Shown piece by piece: positions 1 through 5,175 of a stretch of DNA of 6,694 nt. The notes below the pieces were generated by a model. The model did not search any database, was not told the origin of the DNA, and saw only the letters and a list, made by a program, of their open reading frames with translations. The position numbers and the translations under genes were made by a program. Each line of letters begins with the position of its first letter. The stretch's first letter is position 1. Source of the stretch: Geminicoccaceae bacterium (GTDB taxonomy: Bacteria; Pseudomonadota; Alphaproteobacteria; Geminicoccales; Geminicoccaceae); NCBI GenBank assembly GCA_030824835.1, contig JAPJRA010000202.1:1-6694 (forward strand), written 5' to 3'.

Positions 1-925
1 AGGTCTGGACGGGAGCCAGTGAGCCCAATTTGTCCTGCCGCGCCAGGCGGAGGATCTGTTCCTGCAGCGCGTTGGTCAGCAGGTGGGACTGCCGGGCGCC
101 GTTGACGGGGAACGAGTTGTACTTGAACGGATTGAACTCCGGCACAATACCCAGCCATGCGGCCTTGGCGAAGGCTGGGAAGACCGCCGGCAGACCGGCC
201 AGCCCGGCAAAGCGGGCAAATGCCGTAATGCCGATCATCGGCGAGAACAGCACGAGCCGGTCCGGCGGCGAAAGGCTCGGATCCTCGATGGCATCGAGCG
301 CATACCTGAGTGCCAGTGCGCCGCCATTGGAGAACCCGACAAGATGCAGCGGCAAGGACGGGCCGATTCGCCGCCGCGCCTCGCGCACCGCGAGCCGGGT
401 CGCGGCCGACCAGTCCTCCCACTCGACGTCGGTGAGCGCCGCCGGCACCGTGCCGTGCGCCGGCATCCTGATCCCGATCGCCACGAACCCACGGGCGGTG
501 TAGAGCCGCGCGATGTGGCGCAGGCTGTAAGGCGAATCGGTGAGCCCGTGCAGCAGCACGACCGCACCCACCGGCGTCCCTTCCCACTCCATCACGTACG
601 ACCGGTTCCAGTCGTGGTGGAAGCCCTCGGGGAAGATCGGGCTGCCCTCGAAATAGCGATTGATCGGGATGCGATCCCGCTCCGGCAGCTTGTCCGTGAC
701 CTCAGCCCGCACCTCGGCGAACACCCGGTCTTCGGCCTCGAGGTAGGACTTCCAATCGGCATGATCGAGATCGGCGGCATGCAGATCGTGCGGCACGAAC
801 TTGTGCCATGGTTCGAGCGGCAGCCCGCGCTGGGAATCGTGGATCCGTACCCCCAGGAACGTGACGAAGCCGATCACCGCCACGATCACCACGCGGTTCA
901 GCAACCAGGCGACCCATCCGCGCAT
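1..925 (-). CDS. Membrane-anchored alpha/beta hydrolase, C-terminus cut off by the window edge
   Basis: The reading frame stays open from an ATG at 925 to the left edge, giving 308 codons without a stop. Residues 6-27 form one hydrophobic segment that is likely an N-terminal membrane anchor, so the catalytic part probably faces the periplasm. The alpha/beta hydrolase core is clear: a strand followed by HGLTDSP at 126-132 (oxyanion-hole region), then LHLVGFSNGG at 193-202, which is the nucleophile elbow with Ser199 in GxSxG. The catalytic Asp and His should lie further on, beyond the window. Substrate is unknown; a carboxylesterase or lysophospholipase-like activity is possible, but this is inference from the fold. 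It is the third gene of the minus-strand run, 14 bp after the DUF2333 stop codon, with only a weak ribosome site (AGG two bases before the ATG). The fold call is firm and the exact function is not. Confidence 0.88.
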   Translation of the reverse strand, partial: MRGWVAWLLNRVVIVAVIGFVTFLGVRIHDSQRGLPLEPWHKFVPHDLHAADLDHADWKSYLEAEDRVFAEVRAEVTDKLPERDRIPINRYFEGSPIFPEGFHHDWNRSYVMEWEGTPVGAVVLLHGLTDSPYSLRHIARLYTARGFVAIGIRMPAHGTVPAALTDVEWEDWSAATRLAVREARRRIGPSLPLHLVGFSNGGALALRYALDAIEDPSLSPPDRLVLFSPMIGITAFARFAGLAGLPAVFPAFAKAAWLGIVPEFNPFKYNSFPVNGARQSHLLTNALQEQILRLARQDKLGSLAPVQT

Positions 926-939
926 TGCCTGGAACCGGC

Positions 940-1938
940 TCAATTGACCAGCACCTGCGACATCTCCTTCAGCTGCACCAGGACTCGCTTGAGATAGAAA
1001 CCCTGGATGGCGAGGTGGTTGGCAAAGATCGAATTGTTCGGCGAGGCGTCGGCCACGATGAATGGGCGCATTTGCCCCGCCTCGTTCATCGTATCCATGG
1101 CCTGCGCCCAGATGCCGCCCAGATTGTTCTGGAGGATCAACGGCTCGAAGTCGCGGCCGAGCTCACGCAGCATCATGTGATAGGCGTAGAGCCGACCCTT
1201 GACGTTGTAGAACAGCCGGTCGGCGTCGAAATTGATCAGCCAGCCGCTCTCATTGCGCAGATGATCGTCGATCGCCGCCGACTGGGAGCCCAGGTCGTTG
1301 ACCACGCGATTGAGCGTGGCGGCCAGGGAGTCGGTGCGTACGTCGAAAACCGCATTCTTGGCTGCCAGACGCCGATTGTAGGCGATCAGCACCTCCCGTC
1401 CGGCGCGGTAGTTCTGCTCACTGGTGATTGTCGGCAGGAACGACTTGCTGAAATCGAAATACCAGACGTTCGGCGGGAAGTTGAGCAGGCCGCGGGCCCG
1501 CTCGAGGTCGGGGTCGGCTCGCGAGGACCCGCGCGTGCGGCCGATCTGATCTTCCAGCTCGAACGCCATGCGCGCCCAGGCACCCTGCATCCCCGACTGA
1601 AAGGCCGACGTATGGATGACCATCCCGTTCGGCATGAACACCGGGTCGTTGGGTTGCCAGGCGTGGGTGTCGACCTCGCGCTCGACCAGTGCAGCGACCA
1701 TGTCGACGACGTGACTGCCGCCCTCGATCGGTGCCGGTGGGACGAAGTCTAGATCATCGCCGACCCGGGCATAGAAATAAGCCCCCACGCCGTAGTAGAG
1801 GCAGAGCAGCAGCAGCAGACCTGCCAAAGCCCGGATGATGTTCCTGCCGCGTAAGAGGCCTGCGGCGCGCCGCAGGCGCGACGGCGAGGGCGTCAAGGTC
1901 GCTTCGCTCACGTCTACCGCTCCCATGCGGATGGCCAA
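940..1938 (-). CDS. DUF2333 family membrane-anchored protein
   Basis: This encodes 332 residues if it starts at the TTG at 1938, or 328 from the ATG at 1926. The TTG is preferred because AAGG lies five bases upstream of it, whereas that site is 17 bases from the ATG. The protein has a short basic cytoplasmic N-terminus (Arg-rich, 21-36), one strongly hydrophobic segment at about 36-57 and a soluble remainder of about 270 residues, presumably periplasmic. I recognise the DUF2333 family from the motif HAWQPNDPVFMPNGM at 92-106, the LNFPPNVWYFDF region at 152-163, and the overall size and topology. The biochemical function of this family is not known to me. The gene starts 7 bp after the antiporter stop codon and ends 14 bp before the hydrolase ATG, so all three are probably on one transcript. 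The length looks complete and no frameshift is visible. Confidence 0.88.
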   Translation of the reverse strand: MAIRMGAVDVSEATLTPSPSRLRRAAGLLRGRNIIRALAGLLLLLCLYYGVGAYFYARVGDDLDFVPPAPIEGGSHVVDMVAALVEREVDTHAWQPNDPVFMPNGMVIHTSAFQSGMQGAWARMAFELEDQIGRTRGSSRADPDLERARGLLNFPPNVWYFDFSKSFLPTITSEQNYRAGREVLIAYNRRLAAKNAVFDVRTDSLAATLNRVVNDLGSQSAAIDDHLRNESGWLINFDADRLFYNVKGRLYAYHMMLRELGRDFEPLILQNNLGGIWAQAMDTMNEAGQMRPFIVADASPNNSIFANHLAIQGFYLKRVLVQLKEMSQVLVN

Positions 1939-1943
1939 TGCCG

Positions 1944-1947
1944 CCTT
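1944..1947 (-). promoter_or_regulatory. Ribosome binding site of the DUF2333 gene, overlapping the antiporter stop codon
   Basis: On the minus strand the antiporter TAA (1948-1946) runs directly into AAGG (1947-1944), followed by five bases and the TTG at 1938. The overlap of stop codon and Shine-Dalgarno sequence suggests translational coupling and decides for the TTG start over the ATG at 1926. Confidence 0.5.
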
Positions 1948-3805
1948 ACGAACGTTCGGCTGCCATCACCTCATCCTCGTCCAAATCGCGATGCTGGCGC
2001 AGTTCGGGCGCTCCCCGCTTCGGTACGCCCGGGCGCCGTTCGAATGCCCCGCCCTCACCCGATACACGCACCGTCTGGACGAGGCCATGCGCCTCCTCAG
2101 CCGGTGTGCCCATGCTGCGCAGCGCGTACTCCATCAGGCCCAGGGCCAGCTCGCGTTCGCCCATAATCGCGATGCCGATACCCTGTTCCTCCAGATGCGC
2201 CACCTCGGACTCGCTGCTGGTCCGCACCGCGAGATCGATGGTCGGATTCAGCCGCCGTGCCAAATCGATGATACGGCGGGTCTGGTAGCCCTCCGGCGTG
2301 GCGACCACGATAAGCTTGGCCTGCCTGACGCCTGCCTTCTCGAGGATACCGGCCTGCCCGGCATCGCCGTAGACCGTGGTGATGCCACGGCTGCGGAGCT
2401 CCGCGACACGCCGCCGGTCCTCCTCGACCACGACCACGGCAAAACCCCTGCTCTTCAGACCTTTGCCAACGATACTTCCCACTCGACCATAACCTACCAA
2501 CACCGCATGCCCGCTCGGCCCTTCGATGCGGTCGGTGTCCGAGCGGAGGCTCCTCGCCTGGGCACCGTGACGCTCCAGGCGCATGATCACCTCGGGATGA
2601 CGGCTCAGCCAGTCGCCGAGGAGATCCATGCCGGCGAACACCAGCGGATTGAGGGTAATGGTCAGCAGGGCGCCGGCCAGGATGAGGTCGCGACCTTCCG
2701 GCGGCAGAAGTCCCAGGGCGATGCCGAGCCCGGCCAGGATGAAGGAGAACTCGCCGATCTGCGCCAGGCTCGCCGACACGGTCAGCGCCGTGCGCAGCGG
2801 ATAGCCGAAGCCCAGCACGATGCCGAACGCCGCCAGCGACTTGCCGAGGATGACCACCGCGACGACGGTCAGCACCGCCAGGGGTTCACGCACCAGGATC
2901 GAGGGGTCGAACAGCATGCCGACCGACACGAAGAACAGCACGGCGAAGGCGTCCTGTAACGGCAGAGAATCCGCGGCCGCCTTGTGACTGAAGTCCGTCT
3001 CGCTAAGCACGACGCCGGCGAAGAAGGCCCCCAGCGCGAACGACACCCCAAACAGCTCGGCCGAGCCGAACGCGATGCCCAGCGCGGTCGCCAGCACCGA
3101 TAGCGTGAACAGTTCGCGCGAGCCGGTGCGGGCGGTGCGCTCCAGCACCCAGGGCACGACGCGCTTGCCCACCACCATCACGAGCGCCAGGAAGAGCCCA
3201 ACCTTGCCCAAGGTCAGCAGCAGCGTCCAGGCGAGGCTGTCGCCGCCCATGTGCCCGGCGAGGCCATGCGTGTCGCCGCCCAGGACGCCGGCCAGTGCCG
3301 GCAGCAGGACTAGCGCCAGCACCATGGCCAGGTCCTCGACGATGAGCCAGCCGACCGCGATCCGGCCGTTGATCGAATCCAGCTTGTTGCGCTCCTCAAG
3401 CGCGCGCAGCAGCACGACCGTGCTCGCCACCGAGAGCGCCAGGCCGAAGACGAGGCCGGCGCCCAGGCTCCACCCCCAGGTCAGGGCGATACCGCAACCC
3501 AGGGCCGTGCCGACGGTGATCTGGCCGATGGCGCCGGGGATGGCGATACTGCGCACCGCCATCAGGTCCCCGATCGAGAAGTGCAGGCCGACCCCGAACA
3601 TCAAGAGGATGACGCCGATCTCCGCAAGCTGGCCGGCCAGCGCCTCGTCGCCGACGAAGCCGGGCGTGAACGGTCCCACGGCGATACCGGCCAGCAGATA
3701 GCCGACCAGCGGCGGCAGGCGCAATTTGGTTGCAAGGAAGCCGCCGGCGAAGGCCGTCACCAAGCCCATGGCGATGATGGCGATCAACCCAGTTTCGTGC
3801 GGCAT
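1946..3805 (-). CDS. ybaL: YbaL-type (KefB/CPA2) monovalent cation:proton antiporter with RCK/TrkA-N domain
   Basis: This is an inner-membrane antiporter of 619 residues that exchanges K+ or Na+ for H+ and has a cytoplasmic nucleotide-binding control domain. Residues 5-395 hold about 12-13 hydrophobic segments with long stretches that match E. coli YbaL as I remember it: LPPLVGYLLAGIAVGPFTPGF (start at 30), LAEIGVILLMFGVGLHFS (60-77), SIAIPGAIGQI (86-96), ASTVVLLRALEER (127-139) and WLIVEDL (153-159, with the Glu-Asp pair at the transport site). The RCK domain begins at 434 with VLVGYGRVG (435-443; the GxGxxG dinucleotide loop) and Glu461/462 after the second strand, favouring NAD(H). I chose the ATG at 3805 because the protein then begins MPHETGLI, like YbaL. 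The frame is open upstream to 3886, but that extension is Arg-rich and unlike the family. A 65-70 residue charged tail follows the RCK domain (about 552-619). It is the first gene of the three-gene run. Confidence 0.93.
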   Translation of the reverse strand: MPHETGLIAIIAMGLVTAFAGGFLATKLRLPPLVGYLLAGIAVGPFTPGFVGDEALAGQLAEIGVILLMFGVGLHFSIGDLMAVRSIAIPGAIGQITVGTALGCGIALTWGWSLGAGLVFGLALSVASTVVLLRALEERNKLDSINGRIAVGWLIVEDLAMVLALVLLPALAGVLGGDTHGLAGHMGGDSLAWTLLLTLGKVGLFLALVMVVGKRVVPWVLERTARTGSRELFTLSVLATALGIAFGSAELFGVSFALGAFFAGVVLSETDFSHKAAADSLPLQDAFAVLFFVSVGMLFDPSILVREPLAVLTVVAVVILGKSLAAFGIVLGFGYPLRTALTVSASLAQIGEFSFILAGLGIALGLLPPEGRDLILAGALLTITLNPLVFAGMDLLGDWLSRHPEVIMRLERHGAQARSLRSDTDRIEGPSGHAVLVGYGRVGSIVGKGLKSRGFAVVVVEEDRRRVAELRSRGITTVYGDAGQAGILEKAGVRQAKLIVVATPEGYQTRRIIDLARRLNPTIDLAVRTSSESEVAHLEEQGIGIAIMGERELALGLMEYALRSMGTPAEEAHGLVQTVRVSGEGGAFERRPGVPKRGAPELRQHRDLDEDEVMAAERS

Positions 3806-3899
3806 CGGCAAATCCGTATGGAGGCGTCGCCAGGAAGCATGGCGCAACATGCCGCCACCATATGGGCCTGATGAACGAACGGCCATTCAAAACGGGCCA

Positions 3900-3919
3900 T
3901 CCGCGCCGGCCTGCGCGGA
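3900..3919 (-). repeat. Second inverted repeat, abutting the terminator-like hairpin
   Basis: TCCGCGC (3900-3906) pairs perfectly with GCGCGGA (3913-3919) around a 6-base loop. The arm shares two bases (3918-3919) with the larger hairpin, so both cannot be fully formed at once. On the minus strand it is followed seven bases later by TTTT (3892-3889), which makes it the better placed of the two to terminate transcription. Confidence 0.4.
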
Positions 3920-3946
3920 CGGGGCAGCGCCTGGCGCGGCCCCGTC
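3918..3946 (-). terminator. Strong GC-rich hairpin after the heme-binding gene, possible terminator
   Basis: The dyad is symmetric about position 3932. The outer arms GACGGGGC (3918-3925) and GCCCCGTC (3939-3946) pair over 8 bp, then comes one mismatch (3926/3938) and an inner 5-bp GCGCC/GGCGC pair (3927-3931 with 3933-3937). Because the inner loop would be a single base, the real fold must open a few inner pairs. It begins 8 bases after the heme-binding stop codon, the position expected of a terminator. No T run follows directly; the nearest on the minus strand is TTTT at 3892-3889. It could act with the neighbouring hairpin, protect the 3' end of the mRNA, or be a binding site. Confidence 0.45.
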
Positions 3947-3953
3947 TTGCGGG

Positions 3954-4724
3954 TCAGTTGGTTCCTTGCGTGCCCCCGTCGTTGGGGCAGTGCGGATGCC
4001 CCGTGGGCCCGAGGGTGATCTTGTCGAGGAACGCCGCTGTTGGGGCCATCTTCAGCAGCCCGCGAAGAATGTAGGCGGTCGAATGGTCGGCGCAGGCCGT
4101 GTCGCCGGACAGCCCGAGCCCGCCGACCGCGGTGCTGCCGCCGCGATAGAGACCGAACCCGCCACCGAACGTAATCGTGCCGCCGACGCGCTTGCCGACC
4201 ATTGGATCGTCGGCCGAACCGAATTTGGCGTACGGCCCCTTGTAGGCTGGCCCGGGGTCCAGCGGATTGCCGCCGTTCAAGCCGAACAGCGGGTTTGCGG
4301 AAGGCCCGACGGAGTCGCTCGGGCTGCCTTGCGGCACGACCGGCAGAACCCAGGAGTAGAGCGCGCCGGTCGAGACCGGCTTGTCGTCCTGGCTGAGCCC
4401 GTTGGCGGTGAACGCCTTGGCCGCCGCGATCTGCCGGCTCAGGAGCCACTGGCTGGATATCTTGTCACCCGAATAGGCAACGGCGCAAACCGTGCCTTCT
4501 CGATTGACAACAACAGCCCAGTAATTGTTGTCGAGGCCGGTGCTGTCCTGGCTGGCCGCAATCTTCAGCTTGGCCCTCAACGTAGTGTAGCTGACGGGGC
4601 ATCTTGTCGACCACACTGGCTCGGCACTGGATTCTTGCCTCTCATCAGCCCAGGCGGTGGATACCGCGCTCGCGCAAATGAAGCCGGCTACAATGGGGGC
4701 AACAACACGGTAGCGTGCATTCAT
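3954..4724 (-). CDS. Exported heme-binding protein, GlcG/HbpS type
   Basis: This encodes 256 residues from the ATG at 4724, chosen because it gives a clean signal peptide. The basic start MNARYR is followed by a hydrophobic core at 7-21 and a likely cleavage site AWA|DE after residue 26; the frame extends to a GTG at 4793, but that would bury the signal. The mature protein has the GlcG/HbpS layout: a strand AVVVNREGTVCAVAYSGD (70-87), the helix with ISSQWLLSRQIAAAKAFTAN (89-108), and the Gly-rich half with GGTITFGGGFGLYRGG (181-196) and VGGLGLSGDTACADHSTAY (200-218). Between the halves lies a longer Gly/Pro-rich segment (about 111-180) absent from the short GlcG proteins but, as I remember, shared by a subgroup annotated as heme-binding. 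Four cysteines (42, 80, 211, 246) remain in the mature protein and may form disulfides. Heme binding is inferred from the family. The gene is divergent from glpK and separated by hairpins from the antiporter operon, so it is probably its own unit. Confidence 0.85.
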   Translation of the reverse strand: MNARYRVVAPIVAGFICASAVSTAWADERQESSAEPVWSTRCPVSYTTLRAKLKIAASQDSTGLDNNYWAVVVNREGTVCAVAYSGDKISSQWLLSRQIAAAKAFTANGLSQDDKPVSTGALYSWVLPVVPQGSPSDSVGPSANPLFGLNGGNPLDPGPAYKGPYAKFGSADDPMVGKRVGGTITFGGGFGLYRGGSTAVGGLGLSGDTACADHSTAYILRGLLKMAPTAAFLDKITLGPTGHPHCPNDGGTQGTN

Positions 4725-4827
4725 GTTAGATTTCCATTTCGCAGATATGATGTGATAGCCTCGCAATGCGGTCCGTGCGCACTGCTTCAGCACTCCGCGG
4801 GAACAAATTGATCAAACGGCTTATCTA

Positions 4828-4859
4828 TGATGCCTATTAATTTAAGCATCAGTTAAGCA
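4828..4859. repeat. AT-rich inverted and direct repeats upstream of the heme-binding gene
   Basis: TGATGC (4828-4833) and GCATCA (4846-4851) form a 6-bp inverted repeat around 12 AT-rich bases. Overlapping it, TTAAGCA occurs at 4842-4848 and again at 4853-4859, spaced 11 bp, about one helical turn. The arrangement, roughly 105-135 bp upstream of the heme-binding start, would suit a regulator binding one DNA face. The repeats are short and could be chance in AT-rich DNA. Confidence 0.3.
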
Positions 4860-4890
4860 GACGTCATTTTTCCCGCGCAATGTAGCGGGC

Positions 4891-4904
4891 TAGCGTCTAG
4901 CGTC
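4891..4904. repeat. Tandem 7-bp direct repeat TAGCGTC
   Basis: Two perfect adjacent copies of TAGCGTC are followed by a T run (4904-4908 region). Just before them CCCGC (4872-4876) and GCGGG (4885-4889) could form a 5-bp stem. Together they faintly resemble a plus-strand terminator, but the stem lies 15 bases from the T run and no plus-strand gene precedes it. Confidence 0.3.
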
Positions 4905-4963
4905 TTTTTCGTCGGCTTGGTCGCTTTCTCCTCAAACGAAGAGGTCACAACTGCAACGGCGCT

Positions 4964-4975
4964 ATTGTATACAGT
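4964..4975. promoter_or_regulatory. GntR-like palindrome upstream of glpK
   Basis: The sequence ATTGTATACAGT is centred on a perfect 8-bp palindrome TGTATACA (4966-4973), with one further matching outer pair (4964/4975). It is close to the TNGT-NN-ACNA half-site pattern known for FCD-type GntR regulators; the last base of the pattern does not match. It lies about 200 bp upstream of the glpK start. No regulator gene is in the window, so the assignment rests on the site alone. Confidence 0.3.
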
Positions 4976-5029
4976 GATTTTACAAACGCAATGGATTCGT
5001 CCGCAACAAAACAATGACGATTTCATGAA

Positions 5030-5059
5030 CTCCCGCCTGTTCGGGTCGATTGGCGGGAG
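5030..5059. repeat. Perfect 8-bp stem-loop in the glpK leader region
   Basis: CTCCCGCC (5030-5037) pairs perfectly with GGCGGGAG (5052-5059) around a 14-base loop. It lies about 115 bp before the glpK start codon. No T run follows on either strand, so it does not look like an intrinsic terminator. It could be a leader structure in the glpK mRNA or a protein binding site; there is nothing else here to say which. Confidence 0.45.
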
Positions 5060-5160
5060 CGCACGGCTAAATGCCATGCGGATGGGAGGCCTTGTGGAGG
5101 TGGCGCATTCGCGGGCAAGAAAGGGTTCACACGATCGCCGAGGCGACGTCACGATGAAAG

Positions 5161-5166
5161 GGGGAG
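5161..5166 (+). promoter_or_regulatory. Ribosome binding site of glpK
   Basis: GGGGAG within a purine run (AAAGGGGGAGAGG) ends nine bases before the ATG at 5176. It supports this start, as does the protein beginning directly before the conserved first ATP-binding strand. Confidence 0.7.
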
Positions 5167-5175
5167 AGGCGGCCC

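Larger units (their letters stand above)
3806..3953. other. Spacer between the heme-binding gene and the antiporter operon
   Basis: This 148-bp noncoding spacer has very GC-rich dyads at 3900-3946, then a plainer stretch up to the antiporter start. A GGTGG lies just upstream of the in-frame ATG at 3850, an alternative antiporter start. GGCCAT occurs twice (3881-3886 and 3895-3900). On the minus strand a TTGAAT hexamer lies around 3891-3886, but no well-spaced -10 partner follows, so no promoter is claimed. Any promoter private to the antiporter operon would have to lie here. Confidence 0.5.
4725..5175. other. Intergenic control region between the heme-binding gene and glpK
   Basis: This 451-bp region has no convincing gene and must carry the promoters of both divergent genes. 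It is poorer in GC than the genes: I count 21 G/C in 60 at 4801-4860 and about 45 percent over 4801-5040. It holds several short symmetric elements listed separately, a near-complete FNR-like half palindrome TTGATCAA (4808-4815), and a tandem TAGCGTC repeat (4891-4904) followed by a T5 run. I could not find a well-matched sigma-70 pair on either strand; a TATACA hexamer at 4968-4973 is the only decent -10 candidate for glpK, with a poor -35. Confidence 0.6.

Noticed and set aside
83..997. Long plus-strand open frame (304 codons) opposite the hydrolase gene
   Set aside because: Arg/His/Pro-rich translation with no family signature. It is the complementary shadow of a minus-strand gene with a clear alpha/beta hydrolase motif.
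1835..2959. Plus-strand open frame of 374 codons opposite the antiporter
   Set aside because: It is low-complexity Gln/His/Arg-rich, antisense to the conserved antiporter RCK and membrane domains, and expected from GC-rich codon bias.
3806..3886. N-terminal extension of the antiporter to an upstream start at 3886
   Set aside because: The 27 added residues are Arg/Gly-rich and unlike the family. Starting at 3805 gives a protein aligned with the start of YbaL.
3726..4811. Plus-strand open frame of 361 codons opposite the heme-binding gene
   Set aside because: It spans the hairpin spacer and two genes on the other strand, with no recognisable domain. The minus-strand frame has a signal peptide and a family fold.
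4861..4910. Plus-strand terminator from the CCCGC/GCGGG stem and T5 run
   Set aside because: The stem is only 5 bp, the T run is about 15 bases away, and no plus-strand gene lies upstream that would need it.
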